Assembly: GCF_001314325.1 (NCBI RefSeq)
Contig: NZ_CP009429.1
Span: 4,588,501-4,652,500 of the forward strand
DNA length: 64,000 nucleotides
Source: Sphingopyxis macrogoltabida
GTDB lineage: Bacteria; Pseudomonadota; Alphaproteobacteria; Sphingomonadales; Sphingomonadaceae
Reading direction: 5' to 3'
The first letter of the stretch is position 1. The number at the start of each line of letters is the position of its first letter. The translations under genes were made by a program, and so were the position numbers. Positions 25,400-35,011 of this stretch are shown piece after piece. The notes below the pieces were generated by a model. The model was not told the origin of the DNA. It saw only the letters and a program-made list of their open reading frames with translations, and did not search any database.

Positions 25400-28285
25400 T
25401 TAATTAGCTGGAGGCACCGTTTCCACCGCCAGACCCAATCCGTCAAGCTGCGGTTTGACCACGGCGGCATCGCCGACGACGACATAGACGAGATCGTCGG
25501 TGCTGAGCGCCTTGCGCGCCGCGGCGTCGATCTCGGCCGCAGTCATCGCTTCATAGGTCGCGGGCAATGTCTCGTAATAGTCGTCCGGGCGCCCGTATTT
25601 GACGATCGCGCGGAGGCCGCCGAGCACGTCGCCCGAGGTTTCGAAGCTGCCGGGCAGTTCGCGGACGCTGCCGTTGATCGTGCGCTCGAGTTCCTCCTTC
25701 GTCACGCCCTTGTCGCCGAGGAAGCTTTTGAGGTCCTTTTGCAGCTCGCGGATCGAATCGCCGGTGCGGTCGGCCTGGACCGGCGCCGCCGCCACCCAGT
25801 TCACGCGGTCCTGCTCGCCCGAGATGCGGCTACGCACGCCATAGGACCAGCCCTTGGTCTCGCGCAAATTGGTGTTGAAGCGCGACAGGAAGTTGCCGCC
25901 GAAGATATCGTTCGCCGATTGCAGCACCTCGAGTTTGTCGCCGCCCTTGGCGTCGAGCACCTTGCCCGCGAGGATCACCGACTGCGGCGACTTGGGGCGG
26001 TCGAACAGCAGGATACGCGGTTTCGGCGCCGGGATCGCGATATCGAAATGCTTGACCGGTTTCGCCGTTGCCGGCGCCTTCCATGCCCCGAAGCTCGCAT
26101 CGAGCTGCTTCTTCACCTCGGCAAGCGTCGTGTCGCCGACGACGAAGATCCGCGCCGTGTCGGGACGGACCCATGTCGAATGAAAAGCCGCAAGCTGGTC
26201 GCGCGTCGCGGCTGCCACCGACTTCGCATCGCCGAGCCCCGACGGCGGGATGCCATAGGGATGATCTGCGCCGTACAGCACCGGCATCAGCACCCGCGAA
26301 GCGATCGCGTTCGGATTGTTCATCTCGGCCTTCAGCCGGTTGAGCTGTTGTGCGCGGACGCGCTCCAGCTCTTTCGCATCGAACGCAGGGTTGCGGATAT
26401 AATCCGCGAGCAGGGTCAGCGAGGCGCCGAGGTTCGGCTTGAGAGCGAACAGGCTGAACACCGTTTCGTCGGCGTTGGCCGATCCGTCGATCTGCGCCCC
26501 GAGGCGCTCCTTCGCTTCGGCGAAGGCGATCGAATCGAGGCTGGTCGTGCCCTCGTCCATCAGGCTGAGCATCAACGACTGGGTGCCGAGAGCATTGTGC
26601 GGATCGGCGGCATAGCCGGCGTCGAAGCTCACCGCGACATTGACCGTCGGTACCGTCGCGCGGCGCGCGAACACGACTTCGATCCCGTTCTTGAGCTTCG
26701 TGCGTTCGATCGCCGGGAAATCGAGCGCCTTCAGCTCGGCGACCGCAGGCAATTGCGACCGGTCGGCGATCGATGTCGCGTCGCCGATCCCGGTGTCGGG
26801 GCCGATGTCGCCGAGCGCAGCATTCCAGTAACGATCAGGCTCGATCGCTCCGGCAATCTTGCCTGCCGTGACCGCGCCGCCGCGCGCCTCGCCGCCCTCG
26901 GTGCGTTCACCGGGCGTGTAGGTCAACGAAAAGGCAGGGCGCGACAACCACTTGTTCGCAACCGCCTTCACCTGTTCGGGCGTCGCCTTCGCCATCCGGT
27001 CGAGCTCGACCTTGTAATAGGCGGGATCGTTCGAATAGAGCGCGCCCTCGGCCAGCGTCACCGCCTTGCCACCAAACCCGCCGACTGCCTCGAGCCCCGA
27101 AATCGTCCCGCCGAGATAGCTGGCGGCCGTCCGCTGCAGTTCGTCGGCGGTCGGGCCGCTCGCGAGATAGGCGGCGATTTCCTCATCCAGCCGTTTCGCG
27201 ACATGCGCGGGGTCGACGCCGTCCTTGACGTCGGCCTGGACGATCAGGATGCCGGCATCCTCGAACGACTGGGCATAAGCGGCGACCGCAACCGCGACCG
27301 GGTCCTTGCGGACCAGCGCATTGTCGAGCCGCGACGACGACAGGCCGCCGAGCACGCCCATCGCCATCTGCAGCGGCACCGCCTCGGGATCGTTGAGCCC
27401 GGGGATCGCCCACATGCGATAGAGGCGCGTCGTCGGGATAAGGTCCTTGACCTCCTTGGCGAGCGGGGCGGGCAGGTTGGGGACCGATGTCTTCGGCGCC
27501 TGCACCGCCGGACCGCGGGGGATGTCGCCGAACCATTCCTGGACCTTGGCCTTTGCTGTGGCGAGATCGACGTCGCCGGCGAGCACGAGCACCGCATTGT
27601 TCGGGCCGTAATTGTCGGTGAACCACTTCTTCACATCGGCGAGGCTCGCCGCGTCGAGGTCGGCCATCGAGCCGATCGTGCTGTGATGATAGGGGTGGCC
27701 GGTCGGAAAGAGATTTTCGAAAATCTCGTAGCGCAGCAGGCCATAGGGATTGTTGTCGCCCTGGCGCTTCTCATTCTGGACGACGCCGCGCTGGTTATCG
27801 AGCTTTTCCTGCGTCACCGCGCCGAGCAGATGCCCCATGCGGTCGCTTTCGAGGAACAGCGCGCGGTCGAGCGCGCCGGTCGGCACCGTCTCGAAATAAT
27901 TGGTGCGGTCGACGTTGGTCGTCCCGTTGCTGTCGGTCGCGCCCACCTGTTGCAGCGGCTCGAAGAAATCGCCGGGCGCATTTTCCGACCCGTTGAACAT
28001 CAGATGCTCGAACAGGTGCGCAAAGCCCGTCTTACCCTTCGGCTCGTGCTTCGACCCGACGCGGTACCACACCGACACCGCGACGACGGGCGCCTTGCGG
28101 TCCTCGTGCACGATGACCCGCAGGCCGTTGTCGAGCGTGAAGCTCTGATAGGGGATATCGACCGCCTTCACGAGGTCGGCGATCGGCGCCGGCGCGGCGG
28201 CCTTCGATTTGGCGAGCGCGGGCCCCGCGGCGACGAGCGAGGTCGAAAGCGCGAGGGCGATAGCAAGGCGGGGAAAACGGGACAT
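25400..28285 (-). CDS. Two-domain M16 zinc metallopeptidase, exported
   Basis: 961 residues. ATG 28285 is chosen because the AAGAGG site is 6 bases upstream; the ATG at 28291 abuts it. A signal peptide ends near ALA-K26. The zinc motif H90-L-F-E93-H94 (inverted HxxEH) is followed about 75 residues on by ENxR-type glutamates in the QNEKRQ region. The second M16 half (from about 520) lacks the motif, as is normal for pitrilysin/PqqL-like fusions. It degrades peptides in the periplasm. The next gene upstream on the same strand, 98 bases away, is the penicillin-acylase homologue. Confidence 0.92.
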   Translation of the reverse strand: MSRFPRLAIALALSTSLVAAGPALAKSKAAAPAPIADLVKAVDIPYQSFTLDNGLRVIVHEDRKAPVVAVSVWYRVGSKHEPKGKTGFAHLFEHLMFNGSENAPGDFFEPLQQVGATDSNGTTNVDRTNYFETVPTGALDRALFLESDRMGHLLGAVTQEKLDNQRGVVQNEKRQGDNNPYGLLRYEIFENLFPTGHPYHHSTIGSMADLDAASLADVKKWFTDNYGPNNAVLVLAGDVDLATAKAKVQEWFGDIPRGPAVQAPKTSVPNLPAPLAKEVKDLIPTTRLYRMWAIPGLNDPEAVPLQMAMGVLGGLSSSRLDNALVRKDPVAVAVAAYAQSFEDAGILIVQADVKDGVDPAHVAKRLDEEIAAYLASGPTADELQRTAASYLGGTISGLEAVGGFGGKAVTLAEGALYSNDPAYYKVELDRMAKATPEQVKAVANKWLSRPAFSLTYTPGERTEGGEARGGAVTAGKIAGAIEPDRYWNAALGDIGPDTGIGDATSIADRSQLPAVAELKALDFPAIERTKLKNGIEVVFARRATVPTVNVAVSFDAGYAADPHNALGTQSLMLSLMDEGTTSLDSIAFAEAKERLGAQIDGSANADETVFSLFALKPNLGASLTLLADYIRNPAFDAKELERVRAQQLNRLKAEMNNPNAIASRVLMPVLYGADHPYGIPPSGLGDAKSVAAATRDQLAAFHSTWVRPDTARIFVVGDTTLAEVKKQLDASFGAWKAPATAKPVKHFDIAIPAPKPRILLFDRPKSPQSVILAGKVLDAKGGDKLEVLQSANDIFGGNFLSRFNTNLRETKGWSYGVRSRISGEQDRVNWVAAAPVQADRTGDSIRELQKDLKSFLGDKGVTKEELERTINGSVRELPGSFETSGDVLGGLRAIVKYGRPDDYYETLPATYEAMTAAEIDAAARKALSTDDLVYVVVGDAAVVKPQLDGLGLAVETVPPAN

Positions 28286-28383
28286 GGGCATCCTCTTGAA
28301 GACGCGAGGCAGGGGACTGCCAGCGCGCGGCGTTGCGCCGGAAAGGCACTGTATCAGCGGTTTAGGACAGCGGAATGCGCCTT

Positions 28384-30540
28384 TCAAGGTCGATAGAAGC
28401 GCGCGCCGCTGGCCTTCAGCGCTGCCGGGTCGAACAGCACCGGCTTCAGCTTGTGCGCCACGAACAGCGGCGCCTGATCGTTGTAATGCGGGCTTTCGGG
28501 CCGCGTCGTTGCGGCGCCGAAGGGCTGAATCGATTCGGAGCGGACGCGTCCTGCCCTGTCCCAGGTCACGAACATGATGAAGCTGTCGCCGTGGCGCACC
28601 TTCAGCCGCCCGTCGGGCTCTTCGTCCCACAAGGTCGAGGCGCGGATGGTGTCGTTGCCGCCGTCGAGCGGCAGGTCGATGCGGTTCGACCCCTCGCCAT
28701 GGCGCAGCCGCAGCACCGTGCCGAGCTTGGGATCGAGCCCCGCGAAATGGTCCTGCAAATGCGCGACGACCTCCTTCAATGTCGTCAGCGGATCGGGTTC
28801 GGCGCGGCGCTGGTAATGGCTTCCGTTCGCGGGGCGGAGCAGCATCAGCGCGAGCGCGTCGCCGTGGCCCTTGCCGTCGAGGTTCCAGTCCCATTTGCCG
28901 AGCAGCCGCTGCGCCTCGACGAGCGCCGGATCGCCCTTGACGTCGAGCGCGAGGATGCGGTCGATCCACGCCTTGGCATAGCCGGTCTTCGCATAGCTGG
29001 TGTCATATTTGATCGCCTTCAGCCGCGCCTCGTCGATCTGCCCCGATGCCTCGAACAGGTCGATCAGCCGCGAGGCGCGATTGGTCATGTCGTCCTCGAT
29101 GCCGAGCAAAGGCGAAAAGGCGGCGGCGTCGAGTTCGTCGCCCGGTCCGGCCGCGACCCACGGCGTGTTGTTGGCGTTCATCACATAGCCCGAGCGCGGA
29201 TTGACCAGCGCGGGAACGCGGTCGAACGGCAGCGTCTTCATCCAGACGTCGGCCGAGGTATCGCCGGGCAGGATGCCGCGCCAATTATATCCCGCCGGCC
29301 GGTCGGGGAACATCGCATTATAGAACATGCCGATATTGCCCGCGGCGTCGGCATAGATGAAATTGGTCGCGGGGACGCCCTGCCCCGCCATCGCGGCGCG
29401 CCACTCGGCGAAATTCTTCGCCTTGTTCAGCCGGTAATATTGGGTGACCATATTCGCCTGGTCCTGCCCCGCGTAGCGGATCGCGAACGCCCCTTTGGCA
29501 TTTTTGATCACCGGTCCGTGAACCGAACGCCAGATGGTGCGCGGCACCGGCAGGACGAACGGCCCGAACTTCACCTTCAGCCAGATGCGCTTTTCCTCGA
29601 GCGGCAGCCATTTGCCGTCGAAGCGGTAGTTCTTGCCCGCGTCATCGAGGGCGAGCCGGTAGACGTCGATCAGGTCGGGCCGGTTCACCGTGTTCGTCCA
29701 GCCGAGATATTTATTGTGGCCGAGGAAGGGATAGGGCGAGCCGGGGAAATTCGCCCCGGCGAAATCCCAGCCCTCTTCCGAATGGACGACGAGTTCGTAC
29801 CAGGCGACTCCACCGGTCCACGGCTGGTGCGAATTCGAGACCAGCCGCGTCGCGCCGTCGGTCGACCGCGCGGGCGCAACCGCCATACCGTTCGATCCGT
29901 TATCGGCGGGATCGGTGCCGACCGGCGTCAGCTCGCGCGGCACCAGCTTGCCTGTCGCGTCGAGCTCCGGGCCGCCCTCGCGACCGATCGGCGTATCGCC
30001 GACGAGCGATCCGAGCACCGAATCGAGCCCGAAGAAGAAGGGCGAACGCAGCACGAAACCCGCAACCACATCCTCGCCGGTCACCGGGAACAGCCCCGAC
30101 AGCCGTACCTCGCCCGGATGCTTGTCGGCATAATGGTTGAGCCCCGCCGCATAGGCGGTGAAGAGCTTTTTCACATCCTCCGGCAGCCGCGGCCAGTCGC
30201 GCGCCGTCGTCGCCCGGATATCCAGCAGCGCCGCGGCATAATCGACCTTGGCGCCATCCTCGCCGAGCATCGCCCCGGCCCGGCCCCGCGTCATCGCCAG
30301 CACTTCCTGCAAGGTCGAAAAATCATCCTCGGCATGCGCATAGGCGACGCCGTACGCGACATCGGCGTCGGTCTTGCCGAAGATATGCGGGACGCCGAAC
30401 GTGTCGCGCGCGATCCGGACATCGGCGGGCTTATAAACCGGTGCCGGCGGCGCGCTGGCGGTGAGCGGCTCCCAGACGGCGAGCGAGACGGCCCCGACGA
30501 CAAGCAGCAACAGCAAAGCCAGCAAAGCCCGTCGCAGCAT
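28384..30540 (-). CDS. Penicillin acylase family (S45) amidase, exported
   Basis: 718 residues from ATG 30540 (MLRRALLALL), with GGGAGA upstream; a longer frame from 30570 is less likely. A signal anchor occupies residues 4-24. The family is an N-terminal-nucleophile hydrolase whose precursor is cut to an alpha and a beta chain. The beta chain should begin at Ser216 in the DNGSNGMAV motif, with a spacer peptide before it. HQPW near 234 and the later NFIYADAAGNIGMFY match. Substrates in the family include acyl-homoserine lactones, penicillins and other amides; the sequence does not discriminate. It is divergent from the aminopeptidase gene. Confidence 0.92.
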   Translation of the reverse strand: MLRRALLALLLLLVVGAVSLAVWEPLTASAPPAPVYKPADVRIARDTFGVPHIFGKTDADVAYGVAYAHAEDDFSTLQEVLAMTRGRAGAMLGEDGAKVDYAAALLDIRATTARDWPRLPEDVKKLFTAYAAGLNHYADKHPGEVRLSGLFPVTGEDVVAGFVLRSPFFFGLDSVLGSLVGDTPIGREGGPELDATGKLVPRELTPVGTDPADNGSNGMAVAPARSTDGATRLVSNSHQPWTGGVAWYELVVHSEEGWDFAGANFPGSPYPFLGHNKYLGWTNTVNRPDLIDVYRLALDDAGKNYRFDGKWLPLEEKRIWLKVKFGPFVLPVPRTIWRSVHGPVIKNAKGAFAIRYAGQDQANMVTQYYRLNKAKNFAEWRAAMAGQGVPATNFIYADAAGNIGMFYNAMFPDRPAGYNWRGILPGDTSADVWMKTLPFDRVPALVNPRSGYVMNANNTPWVAAGPGDELDAAAFSPLLGIEDDMTNRASRLIDLFEASGQIDEARLKAIKYDTSYAKTGYAKAWIDRILALDVKGDPALVEAQRLLGKWDWNLDGKGHGDALALMLLRPANGSHYQRRAEPDPLTTLKEVVAHLQDHFAGLDPKLGTVLRLRHGEGSNRIDLPLDGGNDTIRASTLWDEEPDGRLKVRHGDSFIMFVTWDRAGRVRSESIQPFGAATTRPESPHYNDQAPLFVAHKLKPVLFDPAALKASGARFYRP

Positions 30541-30698
30541 GGTCCATTCTCCCGTCGGGGCATGTTTCAAAATCGCGCCTGTGTGGCGACCCTGTCGTCG
30601 GATGGCAAGCGGCTGTCGTTCGTCGAGTGCGGTTTGCGCGGCGGGCCGGTCCCGCTATGCAGGCAGCATCATTCGAAAAAACAGGGAATTATCGTCCA

Positions 30699-32273
30699 AT
30701 GCGCACCAAGAGCCTGCTCCTCGCTGCCTGTCTGTCTTTTGCCCCGGCATCCGCCGCGCTGGCCCAGACCGTTACCGGTTCGGGCGTCGTTCCGGCGACC
30801 GCCGCGAACAGCGCCGGCCGCGCGATCGGCTTTGCGGCCGAGGCACCGGCGGGGGGTGCGCTGGTCATCGTGATGACCGATGCGGTGCTGCCGCCCCTCG
30901 ATGGCGCACCGCTGACCGGCGCCGAGCGGCAAGCCGTCACCGCCGCGATCGCCGCCGCCGATTACAAGGGCGAAGCCGGATCGACCCTGTCGCTGCGCGG
31001 GATCGGGGCGCATTCGCGCATCCTGCTTGTCGGCGCCGGCGCTGCGCCCTCGTCGCTCGCGCTCGCCGAGGCCGGCGGCAAGGCGGCACAGGAACTGGCG
31101 AACGAAGCCCAGCCGGTGACGGTCGCGGGCGCCTATGGCGACGCAGCGGCGGCCGACGTCGCTTATGGCTTCGCGCTCGGCCAATATCGTTTCGACCGCT
31201 ACAAGACCGTCGACCGGAAAGCGGTGCCGACGGGCGCGGTGACGCTGCTCGGCGCCAATCCCGCTGCCGCCAAAGCCGCCTTCGACGGACGCTGGCAGCC
31301 GCTCGCCGACGGGGTGCGCCTGTCGCGCGACCTCGCCAACGAACCGGCGAACATCATCTATCCCGAAAGTTTCGTCGCGCGCGTCCGCGAAGCCTTTGCC
31401 GGTGTCGGCGGCGTCAGCATCGAAGTGCTCGACGAAGCGGCGATGCGCAAGCTCGGCATGGGCACGCTCGTCGGCGTCGGTCAGGGCAGCCCGCGCGGGT
31501 CGCGGCTGCTGCTCGTCCGCTATCGCGGCGGCGGCGCGTCCGACTCGCCGCTGGCCTTCGTCGGCAAGGGGATCACCTTCGATTCGGGCGGCATTTCGCT
31601 GAAACCCGGCGCGGGCATGTGGGACATGAAGGGCGACATGTCGGGCGCCGCCTCGGCGGTCGGCGCGGTGCTGTCGCTCGCCAAATCGCGCGCGCCGGTC
31701 CATGTCGTCGGTGTCGCCGCGCTTGCCGAGAATATGCCCGACGGCAATGCCCAGCGTCCCGGCGATATCACCCGCACCATGTCGGGCAAGACGATCGAGA
31801 TGCTCAACAGCGACGCCGAAGGCCGCCTCGTCCTCGCCGATGCGAACGAATATGTCGCCGGCGCTTACAAGCCGCGGGCGATCGTCAATATCGCGACGCT
31901 GACCGGCGCGATCGTCGGTGCGCTCGACGATCAATATGCGGGCCTGTTCGCGCGCGACGAGAAACTCGCCGCCGCGCTGCTCGCCGCCGGCACGGCCAGT
32001 GGCGAGGAATTGTGGCGCATGCCGCTCCACAAAAATTATGCCGAGAAGATCAAGTCCGACATCGCCGACATCCGCAACATCGCACCGAGCCAAGGGCCGG
32101 GCGCGAGCATCGGGGCGCATGTCATCGGCTTTTTCGTCGACGAAGCGACGCCGTGGGCGCATCTTGACATCGCCGGCGTCAACCAGGCCGACAAGGCGAC
32201 CCCGCTGGTGCCGAAAGGCATGTCGGGCTTTGGCGTCAGGCTGCTCGACGAGCTTGCGCGCAGCGGTGCCTAG
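30699..32273 (+). CDS. M17 leucyl aminopeptidase with signal peptide
   Basis: 524 residues from ATG 30699. The first 22 residues (MRTKSLLLAACLSFAPASAALAQ) are a clear signal peptide, unusual because PepA-type enzymes are normally cytoplasmic. The C-terminal catalytic domain has GKGITFDSGGISLKP with Lys290 and Asp295, MKGDMSGAA, and the M17 signature N370-SDAEGRL, giving the two-zinc site and Arg376. It removes N-terminal hydrophobic residues. Together with the M16 protease and the acylase gene next door it could process peptides in the periplasm. The terminal LDIAG and GFGVRLL also match. Confidence 0.93.
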   Translation: MRTKSLLLAACLSFAPASAALAQTVTGSGVVPATAANSAGRAIGFAAEAPAGGALVIVMTDAVLPPLDGAPLTGAERQAVTAAIAAADYKGEAGSTLSLRGIGAHSRILLVGAGAAPSSLALAEAGGKAAQELANEAQPVTVAGAYGDAAAADVAYGFALGQYRFDRYKTVDRKAVPTGAVTLLGANPAAAKAAFDGRWQPLADGVRLSRDLANEPANIIYPESFVARVREAFAGVGGVSIEVLDEAAMRKLGMGTLVGVGQGSPRGSRLLLVRYRGGGASDSPLAFVGKGITFDSGGISLKPGAGMWDMKGDMSGAASAVGAVLSLAKSRAPVHVVGVAALAENMPDGNAQRPGDITRTMSGKTIEMLNSDAEGRLVLADANEYVAGAYKPRAIVNIATLTGAIVGALDDQYAGLFARDEKLAAALLAAGTASGEELWRMPLHKNYAEKIKSDIADIRNIAPSQGPGASIGAHVIGFFVDEATPWAHLDIAGVNQADKATPLVPKGMSGFGVRLLDELARSGA

Positions 32274-32299
32274 GCGTTCGGCGGAACTTCCCGGCGCCT

Positions 32300-32327
32300 C
32301 TTGTGTTGCCAAAGTGCAACACTATCT
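32300..32327 (+). promoter_or_regulatory. Heat-shock (RpoH-type) promoter of clpB
   Basis: CTTG at 32300-32303, 17 bases, then ACTATCT at 32321-32327. The alphaproteobacterial heat-shock consensus is CTTG-N17/18-CYTATNT, so only the first base of the -10 differs. It gives a leader of about 20 bases before the clpB ATG at 32355. The spacer also contains the inverted repeat GTTGC-N6-GCAAC (32305-32320). Confidence 0.6.
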
Positions 32328-32354
32328 TGCTGGGCAAGAAAGGGGCGTTCTTCC

Positions 32355-34937
32355 ATGAACCTCGAAAAATTTACCGATCGCGCCAAGGGCTTTTTGCAGG
32401 CGGCGCAAACGATCGCGATCCGCATGAACCATCAGCGGATCGCGCCCGAGCATATCGCGAAAGCGCTGCTCGAAGACAATGAAGGCATGGCCGCGGGCCT
32501 GATCGCGAAGAGCGGCGGCGACGCGGCGCGCGCGGTCGCGGGCATCGACGCGTTGCTCGCCAAGGTGCCCGCGGTGTCGGGATCGGGCGCGCAGCAAACG
32601 CCCGGGCTCGACAATGACGCGGTGCGCCTGCTCGACCAGGCCGAACAGGTCGCAAGCAAGGCGGGCGACGGTTATGTGACCGTCGAACGGCTGCTGCTCG
32701 CCATGGTGCTCGCGGCGAATACGCCGGTGGGCAAGGCGTTCGCCGACGCGGGCGTCAGGGCCGACGCGCTCAACAAGGCGATCAACGATCTGCGCGGCGG
32801 GCGTACCGCCGACACCGCCTTGGCGGAAGACCGTTATGAGGCGCTCAAGAAATTCGCCCGCGACCTCACCGAAGTCGCGCGCGAGGGCAAGCTCGACCCC
32901 GTCATCGGCCGCGACGAGGAAATCCGCCGCACGATCCAGATTCTCGCGCGCCGGACCAAGAACAACCCGGTGCTGATCGGCGAAGCCGGGGTCGGCAAGA
33001 CCGCGATCGCCGAAGGCCTCGCGCTGCGCATCGTCAACGGCGACGTGCCCGACAGCCTGAAGGACCGCCGCCTGCTGTCGCTCGACATGGGCGCACTGAT
33101 CGCGGGCGCCAAATATCGCGGCGAGTTCGAGGAGCGGCTCAAGGGCGTGCTCGACGATGTGAAGGCCGCCGAGGGCGAGATCATCCTGTTCATCGACGAG
33201 ATGCACACGCTCGTCGGCGCGGGCAAGGGCGAGGGCGCGATGGACGCCTCGAACCTGCTGAAACCAGCATTGGCGCGCGGCGAGCTCCACTGCATCGGCG
33301 CGACGACGCTCGACGAATATCGCAAGCATGTCGAAAAGGACCCCGCACTCCAGCGGCGCTTCCAGCCGGTGTTCGTCGGCGAACCGACGGTCGAGGATTC
33401 GATCTCGATCCTGCGCGGCATCAAGGAGAAATATGAGCTGCACCACGGGGTGCGGATCACCGACGGCGCGATCGTCGCCGCCGCGACGCTGTCGAACCGT
33501 TATATCTCCGACCGTTTCCTGCCCGACAAGGCGATCGACCTGATGGACGAGGCGGCGAGCCGCATCCGTATGGAAGTCGAATCGAAGCCCGAGGAGATCG
33601 AGGGCCTCGACCGCCGGATCATCCAGATGAAGATCGAGGAAGCCGCGCTCGGCAAGGAGAGCGACGCGGCGTCGAAGGACCGGCTCGCGACCTTGCAGTC
33701 CGAACTCGCCAATCTCGAGCAGCAGTCGGCGGGGCTCACCCAGAAATGGCATGCCGAGAAGGACAAGATCCACGCCGAGGCCAAGATCAAGGAAGAGCTC
33801 GACGCGGCGCGTTCGGCGCTCGACCAGGCGCAGCGCGCGGGCGATCTCGCGAAGGCCGGCGAGCTGTCCTACGGCACCATCCCCGGGCTCGAAAAGCAGC
33901 TCGAAGCGGCGCAGGCCGCGGCGGGCAATGCGATGCTCCGCGAGGAAGTTACCGCCGACGACATCGCCGCGGTGGTCAGCAAATGGACCGGCATCCCCGT
34001 CGACCGGATGATGGAAGGCGAGCGCGAGAAACTGCTCGGCATGGAAGCGACGCTCGAAAAGCGCGTGATCGGACAGGATGAGGCGGTGCGCGCCGTCTCG
34101 ACTGCGGTCCGCCGCGCGCGCGCCGGCCTGCAGGACCCCAACCGCCCGCTCGGCAGCTTCCTGTTCCTCGGCCCCACCGGTGTCGGCAAGACCGAGCTCA
34201 CCAAGGCACTCGCGCGATTCCTGTTCGACGACGACAATGCGATGGTCCGCATCGACATGTCCGAATTCATGGAAAAGCACAGCGTCGCGCGGCTCGTCGG
34301 CGCACCGCCGGGCTATGTCGGCTATGAAGAGGGCGGCACGCTCACCGAAGCAGTGCGCCGCCGGCCCTATCAGGTCGTGCTGTTCGACGAGGTCGAAAAG
34401 GCGCATCAGGACGTGTTCAACATCCTGCTGCAGGTGCTCGACGACGGGCGCCTCACCGACGGGCAGGGCCGCACGGTCGACTTCACCAACACGCTGATCA
34501 TCCTGACGTCGAACCTCGGCAGTCAGGCGATCGCGGCGCTCCCCGACGACGCACCGGTCGAGCAGGCCGAGCCTGCGGTGATGGAAGTCGTGCGGGCGCA
34601 TTTCCGCCCCGAGTTCCTGAACCGGCTCGACGAGATCGTGCTCTTCAACCGCCTCGCGCAGCAGCATATGGGCGGCATCGTCGACATCCAGGTCGCGCGG
34701 GTCCAGAAACTGCTGACCGACCGCAAGGTGACGCTCGACCTCACCGATGCCGCGCGCGCGTGGCTCGGGCGCGTCGGTTACGATCCCGTCTATGGCGCCC
34801 GGCCGCTCAAGCGCGCGGTGCAGAAATATCTGCAGGACCCGCTCGCCGACTTGATCCTGAAGGGCGAGGTCAAGGACGGGTCGACGATCAAGGTCGACGA
34901 AGGCGACGGGGCGCTGATCCTGACACCGGCCGGCTGA
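32355..34937 (+). CDS. clpB: ATP-dependent chaperone ClpB (disaggregase)
   Basis: 860 residues, full length. The Clp N-domain (1-150) includes the [10 protein letters not shown] motif. AAA-1 has Walker A G209-EAGVGKT and Walker [11 protein letters not shown]. The coiled-coil M domain spans about 400-520 (Lys/Glu/Ala heptads around [14 protein letters not shown]). AAA-2 has G606-PTGVGKT. It threads aggregated proteins with DnaK in the cytosol. ATG 32355 follows AAAGGGG. A heat-shock type promoter lies just upstream and a strong terminator follows. Confidence 0.98.
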   Translation: MNLEKFTDRAKGFLQAAQTIAIRMNHQRIAPEHIAKALLEDNEGMAAGLIAKSGGDAARAVAGIDALLAKVPAVSGSGAQQTPGLDNDAVRLLDQAEQVASKAGDGYVTVERLLLAMVLAANTPVGKAFADAGVRADALNKAINDLRGGRTADTALAEDRYEALKKFARDLTEVAREGKLDPVIGRDEEIRRTIQILARRTKNNPVLIGEAGVGKTAIAEGLALRIVNGDVPDSLKDRRLLSLDMGALIAGAKYRGEFEERLKGVLDDVKAAEGEIILFIDEMHTLVGAGKGEGAMDASNLLKPALARGELHCIGATTLDEYRKHVEKDPALQRRFQPVFVGEPTVEDSISILRGIKEKYELHHGVRITDGAIVAAATLSNRYISDRFLPDKAIDLMDEAASRIRMEVESKPEEIEGLDRRIIQMKIEEAALGKESDAASKDRLATLQSELANLEQQSAGLTQKWHAEKDKIHAEAKIKEELDAARSALDQAQRAGDLAKAGELSYGTIPGLEKQLEAAQAAAGNAMLREEVTADDIAAVVSKWTGIPVDRMMEGEREKLLGMEATLEKRVIGQDEAVRAVSTAVRRARAGLQDPNRPLGSFLFLGPTGVGKTELTKALARFLFDDDNAMVRIDMSEFMEKHSVARLVGAPPGYVGYEEGGTLTEAVRRRPYQVVLFDEVEKAHQDVFNILLQVLDDGRLTDGQGRTVDFTNTLIILTSNLGSQAIAALPDDAPVEQAEPAVMEVVRAHFRPEFLNRLDEIVLFNRLAQQHMGGIVDIQVARVQKLLTDRKVTLDLTDAARAWLGRVGYDPVYGARPLKRAVQKYLQDPLADLILKGEVKDGSTIKVDEGDGALILTPAG

Positions 34938-34960
34938 GCCCCGCTTCAAGGCAAAAGAAA

Positions 34961-34996
34961 GGGGCCGGAGGGATATTCCCTCCGGCCCCTTTTTTA
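34961..34996. terminator. Bidirectional rho-independent terminator after clpB
   Basis: A perfect 13-bp stem (GGGGCCGGAGGGA, 34961-34973; complement 34977-34989) with TAT loop is followed by TTTTTT. On the minus side the A-rich AAAAGAAA upstream provides a weaker T-run for the receptor gene ending at 35012. Confidence 0.95.
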
Positions 34997-35011
34997 TCCC
35001 GTTCTGCCGGA

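Noticed and set aside
25397..28396. A 999-codon frame opposite the M16 protease, and similar frames at 34760-38020 and 44376-46745
   Set aside because: All are antisense to clearly functional genes; their composition is the reverse reading of those genes and they have no ribosome-binding site.
32322..34949. An 875-codon minus-strand frame opposite clpB
   Set aside because: Antisense shadow; the plus-strand ClpB has every motif and full length.
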